A stretch of DNA of 64,000 nucleotides from Mucilaginibacter sp. Its GTDB lineage: Bacteria > Bacteroidota > Bacteroidia > Sphingobacteriales > Sphingobacteriaceae. The translations under genes and the position numbers were made by a program. A model generated the notes under the pieces. That model worked only from the letters and a program-made list of their open reading frames with translations, was not told where the DNA came from and did no database searches. This document shows positions 25,626 through 35,162 of this stretch, in pieces. The number at the start of each line of letters is the position of its first letter. The stretch's first letter is position 1. Location: positions 26,211 to 90,210 of the forward strand of contig JAQBOA010000085.1 of the NCBI GenBank assembly GCA_028288305.1. The letters are read 5' to 3'.

Positions 25626-26870
25626 TCACGAGTTTTCGTGAAGTAAAATATTTAACATATTAAACGCTGAAATAGCGGCCCTTTCAATATTTTGTTTTCT
25701 TTTATTACCAAATGTAAATTTATTTATTACTTTTTTGTTTACTGATGCAACTGCAATCCAAACTGTTCCTACCGGTTTTTCAGGTGTGCCTCCATCCGGA
25801 CCTGCAATACCCGTAACAGCTATGGCATAATCTGATTTAAAATTTAGTAAAGCGCCTTCAACCATTTCAGTGACTGTTTCTTTGCTTACGGCACCGTATT
25901 GCAGCAAGGTTTCATTTTTTACACCTAATACACTTTCCTTTAGTTCATTTGAATAAGATACAGCTCCTCCAATAAATACTTTTGATGAGCCGGCATGTTG
26001 TGTTAAAAGATGGGAGATGTAGCCACCAGTGCAACTTTCGGCAACTGATAATGTTAAACCTTTTTCACCCATAAAATTCAATATAACTTTTTCTATAGGA
26101 ATATCTTCTTCGGCTGCAACAACACTGCTAATCCTGTTAATTATTTTGTCTGCAAATTCATTTACTTTTTTTTCCAAAACAGCTTTATCTTCACCATATC
26201 CGCTAAGCCTTAACCTAACCTGGCCAAGTTTTGGCAAATAAGCCAGCTTAATATTTGATGGAAGAGAATCTTCAATATCAGCAATCCTTTCTGCCAAAAA
26301 TGATTCTCCTTCACCAACCGTTAAAATTGTTTTATGAATAATAACAGGAAGCTTTAATGTCGATTTAAGTTTTGGTATAACCGCATCTTCCATCATATAC
26401 ATCATCTCGTGCGGCACTCCCGGCATAGAAATATATATTTTCCCATCCACATTAAACCACATACCTGGTGCAGTTCCATTTTTATTTAGTATTACTTCAC
26501 AATTTTCAGGAACCATGGCCTGCTGTCTGTTTACTTCCAGCAATGGCCTGTTATAACGCGCAAATATATTGGCTACATTATTTAGGGCCTCCTTATTTTC
26601 AATAAGCTGAACTTTAAAATATTGGGCAATGGTTTTTTTGGTGATATCATCTTTGGTAGGGCCAAGTCCGCCGGTAATCAAAATAATATCTGCTCTCCTG
26701 CTTGCTTCATCAAGTGCAGTTAAAATATGCTGGCGATCATCAGATACTGAAGATATTTGCTTTATACGAATACCAATATTGTTTAGTTCGCCCGCTATCC
26801 AGGCCGAATTGGTATCAACAATTTGCCCGATCAAAATTTCGTCGCCTATTGTAATTATTTCTGCTAACAT
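25626..26870 (-). CDS. cinA: CinA-like protein (competence/damage-inducible, NMN deamidase-related)
   Basis: A 414-residue protein with both CinA domains: the N-terminal MoaB/MogA-like domain (1-170; IGDEILIGQIVDTNSAWIA, ITGGLGPTKDD, GMWFNVDGKIYISMPGVPHEM) and the C-terminal PncC-type amidohydrolase domain (about 255-414; LSVAESCTGGYISHLLT, with the Ser/Cys/Thr active-site cluster, and AVTGIAGPDGGTPEKPVGTV). The PncC part deamidates nicotinamide mononucleotide, and the N-terminal part is an ADP-ribose pyrophosphatase in related proteins. It overlaps the lptD stop by one base (TAATG) and is therefore co-translated with it. Confidence 0.93.
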   Translation of the reverse strand: MLAEIITIGDEILIGQIVDTNSAWIAGELNNIGIRIKQISSVSDDRQHILTALDEASRRADIILITGGLGPTKDDITKKTIAQYFKVQLIENKEALNNVANIFARYNRPLLEVNRQQAMVPENCEVILNKNGTAPGMWFNVDGKIYISMPGVPHEMMYMMEDAVIPKLKSTLKLPVIIHKTILTVGEGESFLAERIADIEDSLPSNIKLAYLPKLGQVRLRLSGYGEDKAVLEKKVNEFADKIINRISSVVAAEEDIPIEKVILNFMGEKGLTLSVAESCTGGYISHLLTQHAGSSKVFIGGAVSYSNELKESVLGVKNETLLQYGAVSKETVTEMVEGALLNFKSDYAIAVTGIAGPDGGTPEKPVGTVWIAVASVNKKVINKFTFGNKRKQNIERAAISAFNMLNILLHENS

Positions 26871-29596
26871 TAGTATTGATTGTATGTTGAGTTATTGGTA
26901 TAATCGCTCCTTTTACTAAGTTTTAAATCCTGTAAAACTGCTGCCTTTACTTTTAAAGTAACATTATATGATTTATAGTACCCAAAGGGAACCCATTGAA
27001 CATTAAGGTCCCAGCAATGCAAATCACGGTAAATTGTAAATTGAGGAACGCCGCTAAGCTTTAATGCCCTTAAATCGTAACTGGTACTATACTGAATTTT
27101 CCATTTGGCAGTAAGGTTAAAATCACCACTTAACATAAGGGAATTGGTAGTATTAGTATTAATTACATTATTGTTATAACTAAAATTATAATTGAAAGAA
27201 AGATTCCAGGGTACATTAAAATCTACATAAGCGCTTGGGTCGCTATTAATAAACGCTAAACGCTGGGCTTGTTGCGGGTTAATATTTCGCAAATTAGTGC
27301 CAGACTGAACAGGCGCGTGGGGACTAAAAGACGTTGAATTTAAACTGCCGCTCATTGAAAAGCTAAATGATGTAAGCATTGGAAATTTACCATCCTGGAA
27401 GGTATATCTATTAATTTCCCTCGTGGAACGTACTATCTGACCACCAGAAACAGAATCAATTACTTGTACGACATACGGGTTAAATGAACCAAAAAAACTA
27501 AGGTTCACTTTTTGATTAAATATAGCTGAATGTGCTGAAAAAGATATTGGAGAAAGTCTGAGTGAATCTTGTGCGAAATTGTAAAAAGTTGAAACTGACA
27601 GACCTTGTAGTATTGGAATTATTCTTGGCTTACCAGAAGTATCAGTAGTTTTTGGCTTTAATTTCATTTCAAGCGTATTATCAAGATTAAACCCTACCCC
27701 AGCCTGTTTTCCGGGAGAAGGGAAACCATCCGGAAAAATAGAATAAGTTAGACTGGAGTAAGGATAAGGAACAGTAGCATTACTAACAATGGTTTTGTAA
27801 TATCCATAACCCGGAGTTGAAAAATCAGGGCTGTAACTAAAGCTGAGCGACGGTGTCATCACATGCCTGAGGCCTTCTATATTCCCTTTTTTAAATAATA
27901 TGGTGCTATAAAGCTTTGTTGATAGACCGGTACTTAAAGTATACGAATCGGCCCTTTTAAACCCATTGATAGTATCCTTAACCGGTACATTATCTCCGAA
28001 AGGGTTTCCTCTCACATATTGTTCTCGTATGGTTTTCAAATACCAGTGTTCTGTGTAGTTAACATTTGTACTGAATTGAAAATATTTTAATACATTTAAA
28101 CTTAAGCCAACAGGAATAGTATGTATGAAATGGGTTTGTAAATTTTTAATTAAAGTATTGCCCTGGAATAACTGTGATGAGGGTATATTATCAAGTTCAT
28201 TTGAAGCTTGCAAATTATAACTAATCGTTATTTTTTGATACCATTTTTGTTCTCCAACCCTATCCTTTGAATCAAAAGGACTTAAAGATGCCATTGAAAA
28301 ATTAAGCGTAGGTAATTGAAGCGAAATTGTTTTATTGGTGAGATCCTGACTATGTGAGAGGCCCATACTTAAATTAAAAGGCGTCCCGGCCCAGGTTTTA
28401 CTGTAGTTAACTGATGAACGTAAATTATTTTGTATCAGGGACTGAGAATTATAATTTACTGAGCCCGGGTTGTTTTGATAATAAGTTTGTGTGCCTGCAT
28501 TTACAGAAGCACTAAGAGTGCTGCCGGGGTGTGCATTAGGATCCTGGCTGTGTGACCAGGTAATATTAAAATCCTTGACCGGCGGATCGCCAGGAAGGTT
28601 ATAATTATGCGAACCATAGGCTAAAGTTAGGTTACCGCCATATTTATAGCGTTTTAAATAATGAATGGTTTCATTCAACTCGTAAGATCCTTTCGAATAA
28701 ACTGTCGCCATACTGGTAAGATCCATATAATCACTTAGGCCTAAATAATATCCAAAATTACGGAGGTAGAAACCCAGCTTTTGATCTTCGCCGAATGTAG
28801 GGATAATTACACCTGATGTCCGTGTGTCAGGCTTAGGAAAAAAGCCGAACGGTATAGCTAAGGGAAGCGGTATTCCTTCTATTTCAAGATATGCAGGACC
28901 AGAAATAATCCGGTTTTTTTCGGCAATGCCCTGCGTAATCACTATTCCGAAATGTGTATCAGGATAAGGCAGGTCACATGTGCTAAAAAGAACATTGCGA
29001 TAAGCTACCTCAGTTTCATTTAGTTTTTTGGCCTGCCCGCCTGAAAGGTAATTACCCCCCTGCTCAGATGAAGGGTTGTAAAGTTTTCCTTTTTTTGTTT
29101 TATAATTAAAAAGTAAGGAGTCGGATATTAACGGTTTATCCTTACCCTGTTTAGAAATAGGTTTCCCTACATATCGTTTGGTAACAGGATCAATACTTCC
29201 TTTGGCAAATAATAAATGATTTTTTTGGTCAACCCTTATATAATCGGCATCTAATTCAAAATCATCATATTTTACACGTGCATTACCATACAGATAAGTA
29301 ATTTCATGATTTTTGTCAGTAATCACTGAATCTTCGGCATGCGATATTACTTGTGACTGTAACCCATTAGCGTTTTTTTTCGTAGTATCGCTTTTAGATA
29401 CCGCGTTTTTGTTTCTTGAATTCGCTTTAGATTTCTTACCTTTAAGGAGTTTTCGGTCTTTAATAGTATCTAACTTTATAATAGTATCGGCTTTTGACCT
29501 ATGTTTATAATTATAGTTACCGTACTTATGTGATGCAGCTATCACATGTACTATCAAAATAATTGCAAGCAGAAAAAAAAGACTTATAGATTTCAA
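26870..29596 (-). CDS. lptD: LPS-assembly protein LptD-like outer membrane protein
   Basis: A 908-residue protein with an N-terminal signal/anchor (1-20), a basic low-complexity stretch (30-80), an OstA/LptA-like beta domain (about 95-170; ITYLYGNARVKYDDFELDADYIRVD) and a long C-terminal barrel rich in aromatic beta strands. The segments GPAYLEIEGIPLPLAIPFGFFP and SGVIIPTFGEDQKLGFYLRNFGYYLGLSDYMD are typical of LptD. It inserts lipopolysaccharide in the outer leaflet of the outer membrane. It heads an lptD-cinA-E2 run, and lies divergently beside a cell-wall amidase and an MlaD-like gene, an envelope neighbourhood. Confidence 0.9.
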   Translation of the reverse strand: MKSISLFFLLAIILIVHVIAASHKYGNYNYKHRSKADTIIKLDTIKDRKLLKGKKSKANSRNKNAVSKSDTTKKNANGLQSQVISHAEDSVITDKNHEITYLYGNARVKYDDFELDADYIRVDQKNHLLFAKGSIDPVTKRYVGKPISKQGKDKPLISDSLLFNYKTKKGKLYNPSSEQGGNYLSGGQAKKLNETEVAYRNVLFSTCDLPYPDTHFGIVITQGIAEKNRIISGPAYLEIEGIPLPLAIPFGFFPKPDTRTSGVIIPTFGEDQKLGFYLRNFGYYLGLSDYMDLTSMATVYSKGSYELNETIHYLKRYKYGGNLTLAYGSHNYNLPGDPPVKDFNITWSHSQDPNAHPGSTLSASVNAGTQTYYQNNPGSVNYNSQSLIQNNLRSSVNYSKTWAGTPFNLSMGLSHSQDLTNKTISLQLPTLNFSMASLSPFDSKDRVGEQKWYQKITISYNLQASNELDNIPSSQLFQGNTLIKNLQTHFIHTIPVGLSLNVLKYFQFSTNVNYTEHWYLKTIREQYVRGNPFGDNVPVKDTINGFKRADSYTLSTGLSTKLYSTILFKKGNIEGLRHVMTPSLSFSYSPDFSTPGYGYYKTIVSNATVPYPYSSLTYSIFPDGFPSPGKQAGVGFNLDNTLEMKLKPKTTDTSGKPRIIPILQGLSVSTFYNFAQDSLRLSPISFSAHSAIFNQKVNLSFFGSFNPYVVQVIDSVSGGQIVRSTREINRYTFQDGKFPMLTSFSFSMSGSLNSTSFSPHAPVQSGTNLRNINPQQAQRLAFINSDPSAYVDFNVPWNLSFNYNFSYNNNVINTNTTNSLMLSGDFNLTAKWKIQYSTSYDLRALKLSGVPQFTIYRDLHCWDLNVQWVPFGYYKSYNVTLKVKAAVLQDLKLSKRSDYTNNSTYNQY

Positions 29597-29612
29597 AATT
29601 AATTATGAATAG

Positions 29613-29620
29613 TATTTTTG
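29613..29620 (+). promoter_or_regulatory. Candidate -7 box for the amidase gene
   Basis: TATTTTTG matches TAnnTTTG, about 29 nt before the amidase ATG, in the 52-nt divergent gap with lptD. No TTTG lies at the expected upstream distance. Confidence 0.3.
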
Positions 29621-29648
29621 CAAAATATATTAACAGCGTTCAAAAATA

Positions 29649-30551
29649 ATGAAAAATAGGGCATTGAAAAGATTGATTTGTGGTTTATCGATATTAATGG
29701 CATTGATACCGTTTTTTTCGTTTGCATTACCTTCACCTTTAAAAAAAGATACTGTTACCAGTACTGGTTATAAACTTAAAACAATTATTGTCGATCCCGG
29801 TCACGGTGGCGAGCATTCTGGTGCTGGCCATTTTTCTCCAGGGGCAAGAGGTTCCTATTCCTTAGAGAGGAATGTAACGCTTGCTATTGCATTTAAATTG
29901 CAAAAGGCGATAGAAAAAGATATGTCGGGAGTAAAGGTAGTTATGACACGTACTACAGAGGATGATGTTGCGTGGCAAAAACGAGCAGATATTGCCAATG
30001 AAAACAAAGGAGATCTCTTTATTTCTTTGCATTGTAATTCATTGTCGGACAGACGTATTCGTGAAGTTGTTGGTCACAAACATCATAAACCTGTTTATCG
30101 TACTGTTGAAGTTCCGGATCGCTCAGGCAAAGGTGTTTTGGTCCTGGTTTATGGTTTTCACCGCACTAAGGAAGAAGAAAAAGCTATTAAAGAAAACCTG
30201 ATTGAAGATGATCCTGAAATGAATACCAACCCTGACCCTAATGATCCGGGATCACTGATACTGATGAATGAATATAAGCGTAAATACCGTAAACAAAGTA
30301 TACATTTTGCAGAATTGATTAATAATGAATTTGTTCAAACCGATGGAAGACACAGCGAAGGAATAAGGGAACAAGGTTTATTGGTTTTATGCCATAGCGC
30401 CATGCCAGCTGTCCTAATTGAAACTGGCTATATCAATAACCCTGATGATGAGGCTTATTTGAATTCGGAAGACGGTCAAAATGAAATAGTGGCATCTATA
30501 GTTAGAGCGTTACAGAATTACAAAAACGAAGTAGAATCAGTATCACCGTGA
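29649..30551 (+). CDS. N-acetylmuramoyl-L-alanine amidase (Amidase_3)
   Basis: A 300-residue exported enzyme with a signal peptide (about 1-27). The zinc amidase motifs are visible: the first zinc His in IIVDPGHGGEHSG (His53), Glu in YSLERNVTLAIA, the second His in LFISLHCNSL, and the catalytic Glu in VLIETGYINNPDDE. Amidase_3 enzymes cut the bond between MurNAc and the stem peptide to split septal peptidoglycan. An insertion (about 145-215) between the last zinc ligand and the C-terminal motif carries HKHHKP and DPNDPGSL segments, as is common in Bacteroidota members. An MlaD-like gene follows on the same strand. Confidence 0.92.
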   Translation: MKNRALKRLICGLSILMALIPFFSFALPSPLKKDTVTSTGYKLKTIIVDPGHGGEHSGAGHFSPGARGSYSLERNVTLAIAFKLQKAIEKDMSGVKVVMTRTTEDDVAWQKRADIANENKGDLFISLHCNSLSDRRIREVVGHKHHKPVYRTVEVPDRSGKGVLVLVYGFHRTKEEEKAIKENLIEDDPEMNTNPDPNDPGSLILMNEYKRKYRKQSIHFAELINNEFVQTDGRHSEGIREQGLLVLCHSAMPAVLIETGYINNPDDEAYLNSEDGQNEIVASIVRALQNYKNEVESVSP

Positions 30552-30554
30552 AGA

Positions 30555-30667
30555 AGATATGAGATTAAGATGTGAAACATGAAGGTAAAATTAGTTTGTA
30601 ATTGCTTACCTTTCCGATTTTTACAACTCAAAATTTCGAATCTCATATCTATTATCTATTATCATCT
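30555..30667. repeat. Stutter hairpin, GATATGAGATT-type unit
   Basis: gatatgagattaagatgtga (30555-30574) and its inverse aatctcatatctattatct (30639-30657), with an inner aaggtaa/ttacctt pair. It lies between the amidase and MlaD-like genes and covers the upstream ATG (30602) that could extend the latter. Confidence 0.7.
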
Positions 30668-31612
30668 ATGAAAATTTCAAACGAAACTAAAATAGGCGCA
30701 TTAACTGCGATTGCAATTACTATACTTATTTTAGGATATAGCTTTTTAAAGGGAAATGATATTTTTTCGAGCTCTAATAGATTCTATGCTGTTTATAAAA
30801 GCGTTGATGGCCTATCGGTATCAAAACCTGTGTTGGTAAACGGGTTTCCCATTGGGCGGATTTCTAATATGAAGCTTTTACCTGATGGACGTACAATTGT
30901 AGAGCTTAAAGTTGAACAAGAATATAAAGTACCATCAAATACGCTGGCTAAATTGGTAAGCACTGATCTTTTAGGCAGTAAAGCTATTGTTTTTGAGTAC
31001 GGCAACAGCAATACCTTTGCAGAGGATAAGGATACCTTACGTGCAAACATACAGGGTAGCTTAGCTCAAAGTTTACAGCCGATTCAAATGAAAGCCGAAA
31101 ATCTTATTACTAAATTAGATTCGTCGCTGGCATCTATAAATAGAATATTAAATCCTGAGTTTCAAAGAAACGTTGACCGGAGCTTTTTAAGTATAGCCAA
31201 CTCATTGCAAACGCTCGAAGGAGCAACTAAAAAAATTGATGCGCTTATTGGCAGTCAAACAACACATATTAATTCTATCTTATCAAATACAGATGCCGTT
31301 TCGGTAAATTTAAAAACCAGCACTGAACATTTAACCGGCATTACTACTAATTTTGATAAAATCAGTAACGACGTTGCCAATTCAAACCTTAAACAAACAC
31401 TTGAAAATGCTAATAAAGCCGTGACAGATTTGCAGGTAGCTATTAGTAAAATAAATAGTGATAAGGGCAGTATTGGATTGCTAATTAATGATGATAAGCT
31501 TTATAAAAATCTGAATAACGCGTCTAAAAACCTCGACAATTTATTTATTGATATTAAAGCGCACCCAAAAAATTATGTAAGTTTCTCGGTTTTTGGTGGA
31601 AAGAAGAAATAG
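30668..31612 (+). CDS. MlaD/MCE-family lipid-transport protein
   Basis: A 314-residue protein with one N-terminal membrane anchor (about 8-25, IGALTAIAITILILGYSFL), an MCE domain (about 35-115; FYAVYKSVDGLSVSKPVLVNGFPIGRI, then VPSNTLAKLVSTDLLGSKAI), and a long helical C-terminal region ending near a Ser/Gly-rich tail. MCE proteins form hexameric rings that carry phospholipids between membranes. I chose 30668 because the longer frame from 30602 would be translated from a hairpin repeat and would move the membrane anchor inward. No MlaE/MlaF genes are adjacent. Confidence 0.88.
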   Translation: MKISNETKIGALTAIAITILILGYSFLKGNDIFSSSNRFYAVYKSVDGLSVSKPVLVNGFPIGRISNMKLLPDGRTIVELKVEQEYKVPSNTLAKLVSTDLLGSKAIVFEYGNSNTFAEDKDTLRANIQGSLAQSLQPIQMKAENLITKLDSSLASINRILNPEFQRNVDRSFLSIANSLQTLEGATKKIDALIGSQTTHINSILSNTDAVSVNLKTSTEHLTGITTNFDKISNDVANSNLKQTLENANKAVTDLQVAISKINSDKGSIGLLINDDKLYKNLNNASKNLDNLFIDIKAHPKNYVSFSVFGGKKK

Positions 31613-31614
31613 AT

Positions 31615-31690
31615 TTGGTGATTAGAGATAGGAGATCAGAGGTTTGAAAGACAGCTTCACCTAATCTCTAAACTCCAGCCTCTAATCTCC
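31615..31690. repeat. Stutter hairpin, GATTAGAGAT-type unit
   Basis: Left arm gattagagataggagatcag (31619-31638), right arm cacctaatctctaaactcc and cctctaatctcc (31658-31690). It lies between convergent genes; the right arm encodes the last three codons and stop of rnz. Confidence 0.75.
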
Positions 31691-32599
31691 AACAATAAAG
31701 GTTCTGCCTTCAATAGCTAATTCCGTTTCCGGAAAAATGCTTCTGGCTTCGTCAAGGAGTTCTGTTAAAGATTTATATCTCGCTGAAAAGTGACCGATCA
31801 ATAGTTTTTTTGCATTTGTTTTTAATGCAACTTCTGCTGCCTGTAACGCGGTAGTATGACGGGTTTCAGTGGCGCGCTCCAGCATATTATTTAAAAATGT
31901 TGCCTCATGGTATAACATTGTTGAATTACTGATCTGATTGAAATACTTTTCATTGTATTGTGTATCAGAACAATATGCATATGATTTAGGTTCTTCAGAA
32001 TCTAAAGAAAGCATCTCATTTTTATATATTGTACCATCCGGAGAAAAATAATCCTGCCCTTTTTTTATTGCTGAATAATATTCGATAGGAATATTTAACT
32101 CTGCAAGTTTTTCTTTAAGCAACTTTCTCATCCTTTTCTTTTCCCTGATTAAAAAGCCGGTACAGGCAATTCCGTGGTCAAGAGGTATGGTTTCAACGAT
32201 AATATCAGCGTTTTCAAAAACTACTTCTGCAGCGAGTGGGTTTGTAAATTTGTATTCCAGGGGATATTCCAATATTGTTTCGGAATAATTTAATTGCAAA
32301 TCAATGATTTCCTTTAGCGGGGCCGGGCCAAAGATATTTAAACTTTTTTTTCGCCCGTTAAGATGTAACGACGAAAGAAGGCCTACCAGGCCAAGGTAAT
32401 GGTCCCCGTGAAGGTGGCTAATAAAAATATTGTCTATACGACTGGCCTTAATATCAAAACGTAATAATTGTTGTTGTGTGCCTTCGCCGCAATCGATTAA
32501 ATACAGGCGTTCATTAATATTAAGAACTTGTGATGATGGGTTTCGGTTATAAATAGGGGTTGCAGAACTGCTTCCAAGTATTGTTACTTCAAATTTCAT
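31682..32599 (-). CDS. rnz: Ribonuclease Z
   Basis: A 305-residue metallo-beta-lactamase-fold nuclease. The zinc motif SHLHGDHYLGL (His62, His64, Asp66, His67) is followed by EYPLEYKF, LDHGIACTGFLI, and the ATFLNNMLERATETRHTTALQAA and LIGHFSARY motifs. RNase Z trims the 3' ends of tRNA precursors. The length matches the short bacterial form. The final codons (VGD-stop) are part of a hairpin repeat arm. It follows a STAS gene by 22 nt and is probably last of a phoH-purC-STAS-rnz run. Confidence 0.95.
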   Translation of the reverse strand: MKFEVTILGSSSATPIYNRNPSSQVLNINERLYLIDCGEGTQQQLLRFDIKASRIDNIFISHLHGDHYLGLVGLLSSLHLNGRKKSLNIFGPAPLKEIIDLQLNYSETILEYPLEYKFTNPLAAEVVFENADIIVETIPLDHGIACTGFLIREKKRMRKLLKEKLAELNIPIEYYSAIKKGQDYFSPDGTIYKNEMLSLDSEEPKSYAYCSDTQYNEKYFNQISNSTMLYHEATFLNNMLERATETRHTTALQAAEVALKTNAKKLLIGHFSARYKSLTELLDEARSIFPETELAIEGRTFIVGD

Positions 32600-32621
32600 A
32601 CTTGGTAAACAATAGGGTTGC

Positions 32622-32999
32622 TTATTTTGCTTCTTTCTTCAACTCTTTTTCTACCTCTTCCATAAAAACAAGGTCAATAGCTTCCTCTGGTGTAGGAACA
32701 ATTGAAAGCACATTATCAAGCTGCGAAATAGTTATTAAACGTGCAACAGCCTCATTTAAGCCAGTAAGGATAAAGGTACCTGCTGCATTTTTGCATAAAC
32801 GGTGACCCACCAATAAACTGCTTAATCCTGAAGAATCGGCAAATTTTACTTGTGAAAGATCAAAAATGATATTTCTTTGGCCTTCAGTGTTGATCAGGAT
32901 CAATTCTGATTTAAGTTGAGGCGTAATTAATGAATTTAACTTTGATTCATTGAGCTTCAACAAAATATATTTTTCGTGTTTATCAACAGTAAATTTCAT
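32622..32999 (-). CDS. STAS-domain protein (anti-sigma-factor antagonist-like)
   Basis: A 125-residue single STAS domain. The phosphorylation loop VKFADSSGLSSLLVGHRL has the DSSG pattern with the Ser used by SpoIIAA-type antagonists. Such proteins switch partner binding by Ser phosphorylation. No anti-sigma kinase or sigma factor is encoded nearby. The protein ends in a Glu/Lys-rich tail (EEVEKELKKEAK). Gene order purC-STAS-rnz suggests co-transcription with housekeeping genes. Confidence 0.85.
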   Translation of the reverse strand: MKFTVDKHEKYILLKLNESKLNSLITPQLKSELILINTEGQRNIIFDLSQVKFADSSGLSSLLVGHRLCKNAAGTFILTGLNEAVARLITISQLDNVLSIVPTPEEAIDLVFMEEVEKELKKEAK

Positions 33000-33051
33000 T
33001 TTGTACTAATTAAAAAGCTAAGATATAATTATTTTGCGTAAGAATAAAAAA

Positions 33052-33996
33052 TTACAATACAGTAAGTGCATTATTTATGGCCAGTTCAACTCTTTTTATA
33101 ACATCTTGGTTATCCGGCTTTATAAAATCTTCGCCGGTAATTTGTTCATAAAGCTCAATATAACGCTCAGAAATGGATTTTACAATTTCTTCTGTCATTA
33201 TTGGAACCTTTTGACCCTCCTTTCCCTGGAAACCATTTTCAATCAACCATTTCCTCACGAATTCTTTTGACAGTTGCTTTTGAGGCTCTCCATTTTTTTG
33301 ACGCTCCTCATAGCCCTCGTTATAAAAATACCTTGACGAGTCCGGAGTGTGTATCTCATCTATCAAATAAATTTTCCCGTCTGCTTTTCCAAACTCATAT
33401 TTTGTATCCACTAATATTAGTCCTTGTTTAGCAGCAATTTCTGTTCCACGTTTAAATAGCGCTTTTGTATAATTTTCAAGCTGCTCATAATCGGCTTTTG
33501 AAACGATATTCCTTTCCAGTATCTGTTCTTTTGAAATATCCTCATCATGCCCTATTGACGCCTTGGTTGTAGGTGTAATGATAGGCTCAGGAAGTTTATC
33601 ATTTTCTTTTAACCCATCAGGTATATTTACGCCACAAACCTGCCTTTTTCCTGTACTGTATTCCCTCCAGCCATGTCCGGCAAGATATCCGCGGATCACC
33701 ATCTCTACTTTAAAAGGATCGCAAATACGGCCAATAGTAACGCTAGGATCAGGAATATTAATTACCCAATTAGGTAAAATATCAGCTGTAGCTTTTAAAA
33801 ATTTAGCAGCAATTTGGTTTAACACCTGTCCTTTATAAGGTATAGCTTCTGGCAATACCACATCAAAAGCTGATATCCTGTCGGTAACTACCATAACCAG
33901 GTATTTATTATTTATAGTATAAACATCCCGAACCTTACCTTTATAAAAACCCGTTTGGCCCGGAAAATTAAAATGTGTCTCTTTTAGTGCATTCAT
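33052..33996 (-). CDS. purC: Phosphoribosylaminoimidazole-succinocarboxamide synthase
   Basis: A 314-residue SAICAR synthetase. Conserved stretches include YKGKVRDVYTINNKYLVMVVTDRISAFDVVLPEAIPYKGQVLNQ (20-63), VEMVIRGYLAGHGWREY (about 96-112), KLPEPIITPTTKAS, DTKYEFGKADGKIYLIDEIHTPDSSRY and FVRKWL. It is longer than the 240-residue bacterial type and resembles the yeast-like form. The enzyme joins aspartate to CAIR in purine synthesis using ATP. Confidence 0.95.
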   Translation of the reverse strand: MNALKETHFNFPGQTGFYKGKVRDVYTINNKYLVMVVTDRISAFDVVLPEAIPYKGQVLNQIAAKFLKATADILPNWVINIPDPSVTIGRICDPFKVEMVIRGYLAGHGWREYSTGKRQVCGVNIPDGLKENDKLPEPIITPTTKASIGHDEDISKEQILERNIVSKADYEQLENYTKALFKRGTEIAAKQGLILVDTKYEFGKADGKIYLIDEIHTPDSSRYFYNEGYEERQKNGEPQKQLSKEFVRKWLIENGFQGKEGQKVPIMTEEIVKSISERYIELYEQITGEDFIKPDNQDVIKRVELAINNALTVL

Positions 33997-34008
33997 TATT
34001 TTAGATCT

Positions 34009-34096
34009 GGTATCAAGTAGCTAGTATCAAGTATCAAGATATTTTTTTGACAAATTTATTGACTTTTAAAATACTTGATACCTGCTACTTGATACA
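34009..34096. repeat. Stutter hairpin, TATCAAGTA-type unit
   Basis: ggtatcaagtagctagtatc and onwards (34009-34040) faces atacttgatacctgctactt (34071-34090), with a 30-nt A/T-rich loop. It lies between phoH and purC on the same strand. Confidence 0.75.
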
Positions 34097-34103
34097 ATGT
34101 ACT

Positions 34104-35063
34104 TTACTGTATATCCCCGTAAGCTTCCAATATCTTTCTTACAAGTTTGTGCCTTACAACGTCTTCTCCGTTAAGATAGACAATCTCAATTCCTTTAATA
34201 TCTGTTAGTATGCGTAACGCGGTGTGAAGTCCGGATTGTTGTTTTTTGGGAAGGTCTATTTGTGTAACATCGCCTGTAACAATAAATTTAGCTGATGGGC
34301 CCATCCTGGTCAGGAACATTTTTAGCTGCATATCAGTGGCGTTTTGTGCTTCATCTAATATTACAAAACAGTTATCCAGTGTTCGTCCGCGCATAAAAGC
34401 CAGCGGTGCTATTTCTATTGTGCGGTTCTCGAGATAAAACTTTAGCTTTTCCGCCGGGATCATATCATCCAGTGCATCATATAAGGGACGCAGGTATGGA
34501 TCAATTTTTTCTTTAAGGTCACCGGGTAAAAATCCCAGGTTCTCCCCTGCTTCAACTGCTGGCCTTGTTAAAATTATACGTTTTATTTCTTTATTTTTCA
34601 ATGCTCTTACTGCCAGGGCAACTGCGGTATAGGTTTTGCCTGTACCTGCGGGCCCGATTGCAAAAAGTATATCACTTTTATTAATACAATCAACCATACG
34701 GCGTTGATTAGCAGTACGGGCCTTTACCATAACCCCGTTAGGTCCAAAAACAATAACTTCGCCACTTGCAAACTTATCAACAGCCTGGTCAGCAACCGGC
34801 TTATCTGATGATTTCGATCCCAGTATCCGCTCCAGATCTGTTATATTAAGGTTTTCATACTTTTCGACATGCTGGAGGAGGTGCGAAAATTTTTCCTGAA
34901 AAACACTTAGTTCGTGTTCATCACCCAATATCTTAACTTCATTGCCGCGGGCTACAATTTTAAGTTTAGGATATTGCTTTTTAATGATCTCAAAATGATC
35001 ATTATTTGGGCACCACAATACCGCGGGATTGATTTGTTCAATTGACAATTTAAGTTCGTTCAA
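34104..35063 (-). CDS. phoH: PhoH-family ATPase
   Basis: A 319-residue protein. The P-loop GPAGTGKT (137-144) is followed by the Walker B region CFVILDEAQNATDMQLKMFLTRMG and TGDVTQIDLPKKQQSGL. An N-terminal KH-like region (about 10-75) lies before it. PhoH/YbeZ proteins are ATPases linked to RNA metabolism and 16S rRNA maturation together with YbeY, which is not in this window. It lies upstream of purC on the same strand and divergent from the SAM hydroxide adenosyltransferase gene. Confidence 0.93.
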   Translation of the reverse strand: MNELKLSIEQINPAVLWCPNNDHFEIIKKQYPKLKIVARGNEVKILGDEHELSVFQEKFSHLLQHVEKYENLNITDLERILGSKSSDKPVADQAVDKFASGEVIVFGPNGVMVKARTANQRRMVDCINKSDILFAIGPAGTGKTYTAVALAVRALKNKEIKRIILTRPAVEAGENLGFLPGDLKEKIDPYLRPLYDALDDMIPAEKLKFYLENRTIEIAPLAFMRGRTLDNCFVILDEAQNATDMQLKMFLTRMGPSAKFIVTGDVTQIDLPKKQQSGLHTALRILTDIKGIEIVYLNGEDVVRHKLVRKILEAYGDIQ

Positions 35064-35162
35064 TACAAATTGATTTTTGGTTGCAGATTTTTATGAATTA
35101 AAATTGAATATTTGTAGCACTTAATGCTTCCACAAGATTACTGATAAATATTTGAAAAATTA

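Noticed and set aside
30602..30667. Upstream ATG of the MlaD-like gene
   Set aside because: The extension is encoded by a stutter hairpin and displaces the N-terminal membrane anchor.
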